Below, piece after piece: positions 15,950-26,332 of a DNA stretch of 58,625 nucleotides. The notes beneath the pieces are model-generated. The model did not search any database, was not told the origin of the DNA, and was given only the letters and a program-made list of their open reading frames with translations. The stretch covers positions 1 to 58,625 of the forward strand of contig JABTBR010000048.1 in NCBI GenBank assembly GCA_013284265.1, in the 5' to 3' direction. Position numbers and translations under genes: made by a program. The stretch is from Oxalobacteraceae bacterium. GTDB lineage: Bacteria > Pseudomonadota > Gammaproteobacteria > Burkholderiales > Burkholderiaceae_D. Positions within the stretch are counted from its first letter, which is position 1; each line of letters begins with the position of its first letter.

Positions 15950-17410
15950 TTATGCCGTGCCGCCAACCGTGACGCCATCGATACGCAGCGTCGGCTGGCC
16001 CACACCCACCGGCACGCTCTGGCCTTCCTTGCCGCACACGCCCACGCCAGGGTCCAGGCACATATCGTTGCCTATCATCGAGACCCGGTTCAGCACGTCC
16101 GGACCGTTGCCGATCAGGGTGGCGCCCTTGACCGGATAGGTCACTTTGCCGTTTTCGATCATATACGCTTCACTGGCCGAAAACACAAACTTGCCATTCG
16201 TGATATCGACCTGGCCGCCGCCGAAATTGACCGCGTACAAGCCATTCTTGACCGAGGCCAGGATTTCCGCCGGGTCCTTGTCGCCGGCCAGCATATAGGT
16301 GTTGGTCATGCGCGGCATCGGCAAGTGCGCAAACGATTCGCGCCGGGCATTGCCGGTGACCGGCATTTTCATCAGGCGCGCGTTCATGGTGTCCTGGATA
16401 TAGCCTTTCAGGATGCCGTCCTCGATCAGCGTGGTGCACTGGGTAGGATTGCCTTCATCGTCCATATTCAGCGAACCGCGGCGATCGGCCAGCGTGCCAT
16501 CGTCCACCACCGTCACGCCCTTGGCCGCGACGCGCTCGCCGATACGCCCCGAGAAGGCCGAGGAGCCTTTGCGGTTGAAGTCGCCTTCGAGGCCGTGGCC
16601 GATCGCCTCGTGCAGCAGGATGCCGGGCCAGCCCGGTCCCAGCACGATGGTCATCGGGCCGGCCGGGGCTGGCCGCGCGTCCAGGTTGACCACGGCCGAT
16701 TTGACGGCGTCGGCCGCATACTGTTCCAGCAGCGCATCGCTGAAGTAGCCGTAGTCGTAGCGTCCACCACCGCCGGAGGAGCCCATTTCGCGGCGGCCAT
16801 TCTGTTCCACGATCACCGTCACGGACACGCGCACCAGCGGGCGGATATCGGCCGCCAGCACGCCGTCGCTGCGCACCACCAGCACCACATCGTATTCACC
16901 GGCCAGGCCGGCCATCACCTGCACCACGCGCGGGTCCTTGGCGCGGGCCATTTTTTCCACCCGTTCGAGTAGCTTGACCTTGGCGGTCGCGTCGAGCGAG
17001 ACCAGCGGATCGTGCGGCAGGTAGAGCGAACGCACGCCCTGCTGCTGCATGCTGGAGGCAACCTTGATCTTGCCGGCGCCGGCACGGGCGATGGTGCGGG
17101 TCGCGGCGGCCGCGTCGAGCAGCGCGCTTTCCGAGATTTCGTCCGAGTAGGCGAAGGCGGTCTTGTCGCCGGACACGGCGCGCACGCCCACGCCCTGGTC
17201 GATCGAGAAACTGCCGGTCTTGACGATGCCCTCTTCCAGGCTCCAGCCCTCGTTCTTGGTGAACTGGAAATACAGATCGGCGTAGTCGACCTTATGGGTA
17301 AACATGCTGCCCAGGGTCTTGAGCAGCTTGGCCTCGTCCAGGCCGAAGGGGGTGAGCAGCAGATCGCGCGCGACGGCCAGGGTGGACAGGTTCGGTTCGA
17401 ATGGAGTCAT
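15950..17410 (-). CDS. tldD: Metalloprotease TldD
   Basis: 486 residues. TldD with TldE forms a cytoplasmic zinc protease that degrades unfolded short peptides and matures some modified peptides (microcin B17) and CcdA. The zinc-binding HExxxH motif is HEAIGH at 267–272, followed by GLEGDFNRKGSSAFSGRIG. The glycine-rich C-terminus (CLDPGVGVCGKEGQSVPVG) is typical. It is the last gene of a minus-strand group yhdP–amidase–tldD, a pairing of yhdP and tldD also known in E. coli. The partner TldE is not in the window. Confidence 0.95.
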   Translation of the reverse strand: MTPFEPNLSTLAVARDLLLTPFGLDEAKLLKTLGSMFTHKVDYADLYFQFTKNEGWSLEEGIVKTGSFSIDQGVGVRAVSGDKTAFAYSDEISESALLDAAAATRTIARAGAGKIKVASSMQQQGVRSLYLPHDPLVSLDATAKVKLLERVEKMARAKDPRVVQVMAGLAGEYDVVLVVRSDGVLAADIRPLVRVSVTVIVEQNGRREMGSSGGGGRYDYGYFSDALLEQYAADAVKSAVVNLDARPAPAGPMTIVLGPGWPGILLHEAIGHGLEGDFNRKGSSAFSGRIGERVAAKGVTVVDDGTLADRRGSLNMDDEGNPTQCTTLIEDGILKGYIQDTMNARLMKMPVTGNARRESFAHLPMPRMTNTYMLAGDKDPAEILASVKNGLYAVNFGGGQVDITNGKFVFSASEAYMIENGKVTYPVKGATLIGNGPDVLNRVSMIGNDMCLDPGVGVCGKEGQSVPVGVGQPTLRIDGVTVGGTA

Positions 17411-17470
17411 GATGGGATCTTTTATTTTGTTAACTGCAATTGTAGTGGATTCGCCTGCGCCGCGCCGCCC

Positions 17471-18268
<798 letters not shown>

Positions 18269-18298
18269 GGCAGGCGGGTCCTCATGGAGAGAGTGGAA

Positions 18299-21200
18299 TC
18301 AATTGCTGGGCTTGGGAACGGCTTCCGCTTTGACGCCGTCGAGCTTGGTCACCACGGGCGCCTTCCACGGTCCGGTAATCTGCATCTGGTAGGTCAGGGC
18401 CTTCATCACCGGCGCACTGAGGAAAAGCTGGGCCAGGAAGCTGCCGATACCGATCACCGGATTGACCGCCAGCGCATACACCAGCGGCGCCGTGCCCAGA
18501 TTGACTTCCGGTATGACGACCACGTGCAGATTGGTCGACTCATTGGCGATATCGGCCGTGCCATCCATCAATACAGTTGCGGCCACGCCGTGCATTTTCA
18601 AGTTGTCTGTCTTGACGATGCCGCGGTTGATGACGGCATTGGCGGTAATGCCGTCAAAGGCCAGGCCGTCCGAGAACACATCGTGGAAATCGAGCTTGAG
18701 CAGGCGCGGCAGCGCTTGCAGGCTGAGCACGCCGAGCAGCTTGGCCGCGCCCGGGTCCTGCTTGAGGAACTGGCCCTTCTCGACATTCATACCGATATTG
18801 CCGGACAGGCTAGGAATATCGAAGGAATACGGCAGGCCCTTCCAGGCGATATCGCCGCTGAGTTTGCCCTTGCCATTGCGTACCGTGCCGGCGAAGCCGA
18901 AGCGGTCCAGCAGCTTGCCGGCGTCGCCGATATCGAGCACGAAATTCAGGCTGCTGGTGTGCACGCCGTCGCGGCTGATCCATTTGCCACTGCCCTTGAG
19001 CTCGCCATCAGGCGTGCTCAGCGCCAGCTTGTTGACGCGCCATTCGCGCCCGCTGCTCGCCTGCGCGTTGCTGGCCTGCAGTTCGAGGCGGCCCAGCTGG
19101 CGCTTGAACAGTTCGAAGCGCTCGGCCACGATGTCGAGCGCGGGAATGGTGGCCGCGCCGCCATTGCCTTCGAGCAGATCCTTGACGTCGTTGGCGTCGG
19201 ATTCGGGAATGATCAGCGAGGACAGCCGTGCCGTGACCTTGCCCACGCCCTGGCCGCTGGGCGACTCGTTCCAGCTGACGTGGCCGGATGCCTGGTTCGA
19301 ATCGATGCTGGCCTGCCACACGCCCTTCTGGTGGGTGACGCCGACGACCACGTTTTCCAGCTTGCGCTCGCCCACGATCAGTTCACTGGCGCGTGCCGAC
19401 AGCGCGTCGGCCACCACATACTGGGCGATGTCGCTGCCCTCGCTCACTGCCGCGCCCGGCCTGGCCGCTTCCGGCGGGCCGGCGATGCTGCTGCCCAGCT
19501 CGACCCAGTCATCCACATTCAGGCTGCGCAGGCTGGCGTTGATCTGCATGCCGCTGTCCGGTTCCGGCGCCGGCACATTGACGCCGATGCCGCCGCGCAG
19601 CAGTTTCCACGGCGCCTTACCCTGTTTCTGGCGCTGGTAGCGCGCCGCGATATTATTGCCCAGCGCGATACGGATATCGTCGCGCATCAGGCCGTTCTCA
19701 TTGGCCGGCGTGCCCGTCAGCAGGAAGCGCAGCGGCAGATTGTCGGCGGCGGCTTTCTTCAGCGGCGCCGGGAAGTCCAGGCCCAGCCCGGACAGGGTCG
19801 AGTCGACCGCCACCTGCACCTGATGGTCGCGCACCGTGATCAGGCCGCTGAACCGGGTGCTGCCCGAGAAATGGCTGGCCAGGCGCTGCATCACCGGCGC
19901 CGGATAGGTCTTGCGGAAACCGTCGGCCGTGATGCTGCCGCCCACCTTGACGATGATCGCATTGTCTTTCTGGGTGCCGCCGCTGATGCTGGCCAGCCCG
20001 CCCAGGAAATTGCCCGACAGGGCATTCAGATTGACCCCGTGCTCATTGAATTCGATCTTGCCCAGCGCGCCCTGGAGCGGGGGCAGATCGTTGAACAGCA
20101 CGATATCGTTGCCCTGCAATTGCAGGCCGCCCTGCACCTTGGCGTCGATCAGATGCGACAGCGGCAGGTGCAGCTTGAGCGCCAGCTTGGCATTGCCGGT
20201 GGCCAGTGTTTCATCGGTGAAGTGCGAGATCCATCCCAGCACCGGACTGAGCGCCATGTAGTTGAGAAACTCCTGCATGGGCGCGGCGGCATTGCCGTCG
20301 ATGTCGAGCATCATGTCGTGCTGGCTCATATCGGGTATCACGGCCTTGACGGCGCTCAGCGCGGCGCCGGCCGTGCGCGCCGTGTCGCCGCGGATTTCCA
20401 TGCGCGCACCCTCGAACACGAAACTGCCCTTGATCTGCTCGGCCTGCGGCCACAGCGGCGCCTTGCCATCGGCGGCGAAATGGCCGGGCGCATAATTGAG
20501 CTTGCCGTTTTCCAGCCGGCCCGCCACGCGGAACTCGCCCTTATTGTGATCGGGCGAGTCGGCGCGGAAAGGGAAATGCGCCAGCTCGCCACGCAGGCGC
20601 ACGTTCACCTCGTGGGCCACGCCGCCCTCCAATGCGCCGGTCAGCCATGCGTGCAGATCGTGCGGGGTCTGCAGCGGCAGGAAGCGGCCGATCTGGTTCA
20701 ACTCAAAACCGTTCAGCTTGCCGGTCAGGTCGGACTTGCCCGGCCCGCCCTTGGCGCCCAGCGGCAGCCAGTGGCTGCCGGACAGCGAACCGCTCAGGCC
20801 GCCCTGGACGAAGTCGAACTGATCCAGCTGCAGCAGCAATTGCTGGTCGGGCTCGAAGGACCAGCGCGCCTTCAGCGCGAGGCGGTCGAAGGGCATCGCC
20901 GGCTCGCTGAAATAGCCCGGCAATTGCAGCACCAGCTGGTCCGAATCGAGGGCCAGCGTACCGCCGCGCTCGCTGGCGTCGATGCTGCCGCTCAGATTGT
21001 CGACGCCGGGTAGCGCCGCCATCGGCGCCACGGCCGGCGCATGCGCCGTTTTCGGCTGGCCGGCAAAGGCTGGCAGCGCGTCGATGCCCAGCCCGTCCAT
21101 GCGCGCCTTGAAGCGGTAGTGCTGCAGCGCGGGCAAGCTGCCCTGCCACTCGGCCGAGACTTCGCTCAGGCGCCCGCGCGGCGCCAGGCCGGACAGCAAC

Positions 21201-22468
21201 TGGCGCTGGCGCTCGGCCAGCGGCAGGCGCTCTGCCAGGCGCGCCAGGGTCTGCAGGTCGAGCAGGCGGGCGCGCAATTCGGTACGCGCCGGTTTACTGC
21301 CGTTGGCCGGGGTGTAGCGCTCGGCCAGCGAGGTCGGCGCCAGCGCCAGGCCATCGCGCGTGGTCAGGGCAAAATTATCCAGCTCAAAACTATGGCCATG
21401 GGCGCCGAAGGCGGCCGCGCTCGAGCCGACGCTGACGCCGGGCCGGCTGGACAATTCTTCCCGCGCCGAAATACGGCCGCTGGCACGCAGCAGATCGAGC
21501 GGCGGCAAATCCTTGCCCAGTCCGGCATGCACATTGTCGAGGGCGATATCGGCCGTCACGCCGGCCAGATGGGCGTGGTCGAGCGTGATCCAGGCACGCA
21601 GCGAACCGCTGGCGGCATTCAATTCAAACGGAAACGGCAGCCAGGTCTTCCAGGCCGCCAGATCGGCATCGCGCAGGTCGGCATACAGCTCGCCCTTCCA
21701 CAGGCTCAGGTCGGAAATCCGGCGCGCGAAGGCGGGATGGGCGAAGTCGGCGCGCACATCGAGCGGCGCGGCCAGCGCGGCCGGCGGCGTGGCCTTGAGC
21801 GCCAACTGGTGGCGGCGCCACTGGTTGCGCAGCAGCAGGCTGACATTGTCCAGCGCCAGCGGCGGCGCGCCGCGCAATTTGTCGGTCCAGTCCAGATGGC
21901 CTTCGCGGATGACGATTTCACGCTGGGACAGCAGCCAGTCGGCGCCCTTGCCCTCGCCCGGCTTGTTAGGATCGAAATACATGCCGGCCGCAAACAGCTT
22001 GCCGTCGGCCTCGCGCCGCACATCGAGCGATGGACGGATCAGTTCGAGCTGCTCGAAACGCACGTCCAGCGCCGCCAGCGACCACCACGACAGGGTGGCC
22101 GACACGCTAGGCAAGCTCAGCACTTGCTGGCCCTGGGCGTCGCGCAGCACCACGTCGCCCAGGAACAGATTGGGGCGCAAGCCCTGCCAGGAGGCATACA
22201 GGCGGGAAATGGACACGGGATTGCCCAGCGCGCGGCTGGCCATGCGCTCGATATCGCCCTTGTAGTGGTCGATATTCGGCAGCACCGCGTAGCGCAGCGT
22301 CAGGAACAGGATGGCGAAGGCGAAGTACAGCAGCAGCGCCAGCTTGACGGTGAAGCCCAGCACATGGTGGGTGGCCAGGTTGGCGACCCGATAGGCCGCA
22401 CGCAGCCGGCGCCAGCGCACGGCCAAAGGCACGTTGCCTGTCACACTATCCTCAGCTGGTTTTTGCAT
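18299..22468 (-). CDS. yhdP: YhdP family envelope protein (AsmA-like bridge protein)
   Basis: 1389 residues from the ATG at 22468; the codon before it is a TTG. A short basic cytoplasmic N-terminus and one transmembrane helix (about 38–62, ending RYAVLPNIDHY) anchor a very long periplasmic part with repeating beta-strand character, DUF3971 and AsmA-like. E. coli YhdP, TamB and YdbH carry phospholipids between inner and outer membranes; this is established for the family and applied here by similarity. The C-terminal region (VNPVIGIGSFLAQLFLSAP) is the conserved AsmA_2-type end. It is the first gene of the yhdP–amidase–tldD group and divergent from glnE, 302 bp away. Confidence 0.93.
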   Translation of the reverse strand: MQKPAEDSVTGNVPLAVRWRRLRAAYRVANLATHHVLGFTVKLALLLYFAFAILFLTLRYAVLPNIDHYKGDIERMASRALGNPVSISRLYASWQGLRPNLFLGDVVLRDAQGQQVLSLPSVSATLSWWSLAALDVRFEQLELIRPSLDVRREADGKLFAAGMYFDPNKPGEGKGADWLLSQREIVIREGHLDWTDKLRGAPPLALDNVSLLLRNQWRRHQLALKATPPAALAAPLDVRADFAHPAFARRISDLSLWKGELYADLRDADLAAWKTWLPFPFELNAASGSLRAWITLDHAHLAGVTADIALDNVHAGLGKDLPPLDLLRASGRISAREELSSRPGVSVGSSAAAFGAHGHSFELDNFALTTRDGLALAPTSLAERYTPANGSKPARTELRARLLDLQTLARLAERLPLAERQRQLLSGLAPRGRLSEVSAEWQGSLPALQHYRFKARMDGLGIDALPAFAGQPKTAHAPAVAPMAALPGVDNLSGSIDASERGGTLALDSDQLVLQLPGYFSEPAMPFDRLALKARWSFEPDQQLLLQLDQFDFVQGGLSGSLSGSHWLPLGAKGGPGKSDLTGKLNGFELNQIGRFLPLQTPHDLHAWLTGALEGGVAHEVNVRLRGELAHFPFRADSPDHNKGEFRVAGRLENGKLNYAPGHFAADGKAPLWPQAEQIKGSFVFEGARMEIRGDTARTAGAALSAVKAVIPDMSQHDMMLDIDGNAAAPMQEFLNYMALSPVLGWISHFTDETLATGNAKLALKLHLPLSHLIDAKVQGGLQLQGNDIVLFNDLPPLQGALGKIEFNEHGVNLNALSGNFLGGLASISGGTQKDNAIIVKVGGSITADGFRKTYPAPVMQRLASHFSGSTRFSGLITVRDHQVQVAVDSTLSGLGLDFPAPLKKAAADNLPLRFLLTGTPANENGLMRDDIRIALGNNIAARYQRQKQGKAPWKLLRGGIGVNVPAPEPDSGMQINASLRSLNVDDWVELGSSIAGPPEAARPGAAVSEGSDIAQYVVADALSARASELIVGERKLENVVVGVTHQKGVWQASIDSNQASGHVSWNESPSGQGVGKVTARLSSLIIPESDANDVKDLLEGNGGAATIPALDIVAERFELFKRQLGRLELQASNAQASSGREWRVNKLALSTPDGELKGSGKWISRDGVHTSSLNFVLDIGDAGKLLDRFGFAGTVRNGKGKLSGDIAWKGLPYSFDIPSLSGNIGMNVEKGQFLKQDPGAAKLLGVLSLQALPRLLKLDFHDVFSDGLAFDGITANAVINRGIVKTDNLKMHGVAATVLMDGTADIANESTNLHVVVIPEVNLGTAPLVYALAVNPVIGIGSFLAQLFLSAPVMKALTYQMQITGPWKAPVVTKLDGVKAEAVPKPSN

Positions 22469-22770
22469 CAATAAGCTAATAAATCAGGCCCAGCGTAAAA
22501 TAAATCGCTAAAATCGGTTCAACAGCACACTTGCTTAACAGCAAAATGCCCTCCTCCACCTACAGGCAGCGGTGTGGCCGTGCTCGGTAACAAGCGAAAG
22601 GTAGCGAATAGTGCCTGCGCGGCAATTTTACCCCATACCGGCCACAAGCCCGGCTGCATTTACAATACCTTACCGTGCGCATCGCACTCTGCCGCGGCCT
22701 TTTGATCAACCACAGCGCGAACTGCGCCGAAGCCTGTGCCGCTTCTTTCCTGACACTACGATCGCCTTCC
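22469..22770. other. Divergent intergenic region yhdP/glnE
   Basis: About 300 bp with no supported gene. It must hold the promoters of both genes. I found no convincing –10/–35 pair or palindrome. Confidence 0.5.
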
Positions 22771-25509
22771 ATGAGCCTAGCTTCCCTGACGTCCGCTTCC
22801 CGTTTCTACCAGCGCTGGCTGGCCGCCGCCCCCGAACGCGCGGCCCAGTCCGATGAGCTGGCGCAATTGCCGCTGGATCGGCTCGATTTTGCCGCTTTTG
22901 TGGCAAGAGATACTGCGCTGGGCTTGCCGCTGCCGCGCGCCATGCGCCGCCTGCGCAATCTGCTGGTCTGCGGCCTGATCCGGCGCGATCTGGATGGCCA
23001 GGCAGATTTGGCGGAAGTTGTGAGCGCGATGACGCAATTTGCCGACTTCGCCATCAGCAGCCATCTGCGCGCGCTGCATGCCGACATGGTCGCCGCCCAC
23101 GGCGAACCGATCGGCGAGGAATCCGGCCTGCCCCAGCAATTGATGGTGCTGGCCATGGGTAAACAGGGTGGTGGCGAGCTCAATGTCTCGTCCGACATCG
23201 ACCTGATCTTCGTCTACCCGGAAGATGGCGACACCGTCACCACCGACGCCGCCCAGCGCAGCCTGTCGAACCACGAATTCTTTGTCCGGCTGGGCAAGAA
23301 GCTGATCGCCGCGCTGGCCGAGATCACCGAGGATGGCTTCACCTTCCGGGTCGATATGGCGCTGCGCCCGAACGGCAACTCCGGCCCGCTGGCCGCCAGC
23401 CTGAACATGGTCGAGCAATACCTGATCGTCCAGGGCCGCGAATGGGAGCGCTACGCCTGGGTCAAGGCGCGCGCCGTCAGCGGCAGGCCCGAGGATATCG
23501 CCGCGCTCGACGCCATCGTGCGGCCCTTCGTGTTCCGCCGCTATCTGGACTTCGGCGTCATCGACGCGATCCGCACCATGCACGCCCAGATCCGCGCCGA
23601 GGTCAACCGCCAGGAGCGGCTGCACCCGGACCGCAGCAATAACGTCAAGCTGGGCCGCGGCGGCATCCGCGAAATCGAATTCCTGGCCCAGGTGTTCCAG
23701 CTGATCCGCGGCGGCCGCGACGCCGCCCTGCGCGAGCGTTCAACGCGCACGACCTTGCGCACGATCGCCGAGAAGTCCCTGCTAAGCCAGGACATCGTCG
23801 ATCAACTACTCGCTTCCTACACCTTCCTGCGCAATCTGGAACACCGCCTGCAATACCTGGACGATGCCCAGACCCACACCCTGCCCGCCAACGAGGCCGA
23901 CCGCCTGGTGGTGGCGCAGATGATGGGCCTGGCCGACACCGCCACCCTGCTGGCCCAGCTCGACGGCCACCGCCAGTTCGTCGCCGCCCAGTTCGATGAA
24001 ATGTTCGCCGACAAGGGCAATGGCGAGGCCGAGATCGACCCGCGCTCCTCCAATGAATGCGCCGACCCGGACAACCGCGAAGCCATCGAGGCGCGCTTCG
24101 CCTCGCTCGGCTTCGACGATCCGGTGGGCGGCGCCAAGCGCCTGATCGCCACCTGGCAGGCGCCGCGCCTGCAATCGCTGCCGGAAGCGAGCCGCAACCG
24201 CCTTGTCGCGCTAGTCAATTCCGCCCTGCCCCTGATCATCAGCTGCGCCAGGGAAAACAGCGGCGGCAGCCAGCAAGCCACCTTGGGCCGCCTGCTCGAC
24301 TTCCTCGAAGCGGTGGCGCGCCGCTCGGCCTATCTGTCGCTGCTGACCGAATACCCGCATACGCTGGAACGGGTGATCCGCATGATGTGCGCCAGCGGCT
24401 GGGCCGCCACCTTCCTGACGCTGCACCCGATTCTGCTCGACGAGCTGCTCGACGACCGCATCCGCAACGCCGTGTTCGACCCGGTCGCGCTGGCGGCCGA
24501 CCTGGAACTGCAACTGGGCGCCACCACCGGCGATACCGAGCGCCAGATGGATATCCTGCGCGAAATCCACCACGCCCAACTGTTCCACCTGCTGGCCCAG
24601 GATCTGGCCGGCGACCTGACGGTGGAAAAGCTGGCCGATCACCTGTCCGCGCTGGCCGACACCATCGTCGCGGCCACCGTCAAGGCGGTCTGGCAGACCG
24701 TGGCCACGCGCCACCGCGAAGTGCCGCAGTTCGCCGTCATCGCCTACGGCAAACTGGGCGGCAAGGAACTGGGCTATGTCTCCGACCTGGACGTGATCTT
24801 CCTGTTCGACGACGACGACCAGGACGCGCCCGCCCAGTACGCCAAGCTGGCCCAGCGCTTCATCACCTGGATGACCTCGCACACCTCGGCCGGCATCCTG
24901 TTCGACATCGATATCGCGCTGCGCCCGGACGGCGCCAGCGGCATGCTGGTCTCCAGCGTGGGCGCCTTCGAGCGCTATCAGGCCAGCTCGGCCTGGATCT
25001 GGGAACACCAGGCGCTGACACGCGCCCGTTTCTGCGCCGGCGACACCGGCATCGGCGCGCGCTTCGAGCAGATCCGCGAAATGGTCTTACGCAAGGAGCG
25101 CCCGGCCGACGGCCCGCTGAAGCAGGAAGTGCTGGACATGCGCAAGAAGATGGCGGCCGCCAAGGCCAACCGTTCCGAGCTGTTCGACCTGAAGCAGGAT
25201 GCCGGCGGCATGATCGACATCGAGTTCATTGTCCAGTTCCTGGTCCTGCAGCATGCGGCCGCCTATCCCCAGTTGACCGGCAACATCGGCAATATTGCCC
25301 TGCTCAAGCTGTGCGGCGAACTGGGCCTGATCGACGCGGCGCTGGCCGCCAGTGTCGGCAACGCCTACCGCAAACTGCGCAAGCTGCAGCACCAGCTGCG
25401 CCTGCAAGGCCAGGATCTGGCCCGGGTCGACCCGGCGCTGGTGGCCACCGAGGCGGCGGCCGTGCGTCAATTGTGGGCACTTATTTTTCAGGAAACTGTT
25501 GCCGATTGA
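22771..25509 (+). CDS. glnE: Bifunctional glutamine synthetase adenylyltransferase/adenylyl-removing enzyme
   Basis: 912 residues from the ATG at 22771 (MSLASLTSASRFYQRW); an in-frame GTG at 22675 would add 32 residues without family character. Two nucleotidyltransferase domains are visible. The N-terminal deadenylylase half has GGGELNVSSDIDLIF near 130–145; the C-terminal adenylylase half has GGKELGYVSDLDVIFLFDDD near 660–680. Each carries the DxD metal motif. GlnE adds or removes AMP on a tyrosine of glutamine synthetase in response to PII and glutamine. Its target glnA is at 40412–41827, and the kinase/regulator ntrBC is also in this window. Confidence 0.95.
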   Translation: MSLASLTSASRFYQRWLAAAPERAAQSDELAQLPLDRLDFAAFVARDTALGLPLPRAMRRLRNLLVCGLIRRDLDGQADLAEVVSAMTQFADFAISSHLRALHADMVAAHGEPIGEESGLPQQLMVLAMGKQGGGELNVSSDIDLIFVYPEDGDTVTTDAAQRSLSNHEFFVRLGKKLIAALAEITEDGFTFRVDMALRPNGNSGPLAASLNMVEQYLIVQGREWERYAWVKARAVSGRPEDIAALDAIVRPFVFRRYLDFGVIDAIRTMHAQIRAEVNRQERLHPDRSNNVKLGRGGIREIEFLAQVFQLIRGGRDAALRERSTRTTLRTIAEKSLLSQDIVDQLLASYTFLRNLEHRLQYLDDAQTHTLPANEADRLVVAQMMGLADTATLLAQLDGHRQFVAAQFDEMFADKGNGEAEIDPRSSNECADPDNREAIEARFASLGFDDPVGGAKRLIATWQAPRLQSLPEASRNRLVALVNSALPLIISCARENSGGSQQATLGRLLDFLEAVARRSAYLSLLTEYPHTLERVIRMMCASGWAATFLTLHPILLDELLDDRIRNAVFDPVALAADLELQLGATTGDTERQMDILREIHHAQLFHLLAQDLAGDLTVEKLADHLSALADTIVAATVKAVWQTVATRHREVPQFAVIAYGKLGGKELGYVSDLDVIFLFDDDDQDAPAQYAKLAQRFITWMTSHTSAGILFDIDIALRPDGASGMLVSSVGAFERYQASSAWIWEHQALTRARFCAGDTGIGARFEQIREMVLRKERPADGPLKQEVLDMRKKMAAAKANRSELFDLKQDAGGMIDIEFIVQFLVLQHAAAYPQLTGNIGNIALLKLCGELGLIDAALAASVGNAYRKLRKLQHQLRLQGQDLARVDPALVATEAAAVRQLWALIFQETVAD

Positions 25510-25602
25510 CAACTCCGATGAGTGGAAGAAGCTGTACTATTTATGTGGGAAACGAAAGCGCGCTATCCGCGCGCTTCAGCCTTTCACTCACAGGAGACAA
25601 CA

Positions 25603-26058
25603 ATGAAAGCATTACTCGGCGCAGCGACCCTCGGCCTCAGTCTCTTCGCCCTCCCGGTATTGGCCGCTGACAAAGGATCGGCCGATGAAGCAGTTGCCAT
25701 GGTGAAAAAAGCCGTGGCCATGGTGAAGTCGGACGGCAAGGAAAAAACCTTCGCCGCGATTGCCGACACGGCCAATACGACTTTCCACGACCGCGATCTG
25801 TATATCTACGTCTACGATTTGAACGGCGTCGCCCTGGCCCACGGCAACAATCCCAAGATGGTCGGCAAGCCGCTGATCGGCTTGAAGGACAATGAAGGCA
25901 AGGCCATGATCAAGGAAATGGTCGATGTGGCTAACAGCAAGGGTAAGGGATGGGTGGAATTCAAATGGCCCAATCCCGTCACCAAGACCGTCGAAGCCAA
26001 GGCCGGTTATGTGGAAAAGGTCGATGATATGCTGATTGGCTCGGGCATCTACAAATAA
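25603..26058 (+). CDS. Periplasmic single-Cache-domain protein
   Basis: 151 residues from the ATG at 25603, with AGGAG at 25592–25596; longer in-frame starts are not supported. A signal peptide of about 21 residues ends PVLAADK. The mature protein is one small Cache (sCache_2-like) ligand-binding domain with DRDLYIYVYDLNGVALAHG and MVGKPLIGLKD. There is no transmembrane helix, kinase or chemotaxis domain after it, so it is a stand-alone periplasmic sensor or binding domain. Its gene follows glnE by 93 bp. The ligand and partner are unknown. Confidence 0.82.
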   Translation: MKALLGAATLGLSLFALPVLAADKGSADEAVAMVKKAVAMVKSDGKEKTFAAIADTANTTFHDRDLYIYVYDLNGVALAHGNNPKMVGKPLIGLKDNEGKAMIKEMVDVANSKGKGWVEFKWPNPVTKTVEAKAGYVEKVDDMLIGSGIYK

Positions 26059-26098
26059 AGTCCCGACGCTTATTTAAGCGTGCCGCGATGCTCGCAAA

Positions 26099-26261
26099 AA
26101 CCCAAGGCGTAACCCTGGGGGCCTGTCCCATCGGGACAGGCGGGGCGCAGCCCCTCTCCGGACCCTAAGGTCAGACCCCGGCTCTTTGCCTTGGGTTTTA
26201 AAGGCGTCCCCGGCTCTTTGCCATGGGTTTTAAAAGCATCGCCGGCGCTTTGCCGCAGGTT
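26099..26261 (+). repeat. Dispersed palindromic repeat, long form, with two extra tail units (copy C)
   Basis: The core 26099–26197 runs AACCCAAGGC, GTAACCCTGGGG, a hairpin (GCCTGTCCC with GGGACAGGC), GGGGCGCAGCCCC, CCCCGGCTCTTT and GCCTTGGGTT. The tail motif CGGCTCTTTGCC…GGGTTTT then recurs at about 26210–26231 and, degenerate, at 26241–26261. It fills the gap between the convergent Cache-protein and gap genes. Confidence 0.85.
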
Positions 26262-26302
26262 AAAAAAAAGCCCCCGGCGCCTAGGCGGCCGGGGGCTTTT
26301 TA
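26262..26302 (-). terminator. Terminator of the gap gene
   Basis: On the minus strand AAAAGCCCCCGGC pairs with GCCGGGGGCTTTT (plus 26288–26300 with 26266–26278). T-runs on both sides allow use in both directions. Confidence 0.85.
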
Positions 26303-26332
26303 ACGGCCCTCGCGGGCCATCCTTGCGGACAA

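Noticed and set aside
15876..16061. N-terminal extension of the aroG leader peptide frame to 84 codons
   Set aside because: The extension overlaps the tldD 3' end and the predicted promoter. Only the 22-codon part from 15875 has a ribosome site and the expected composition.
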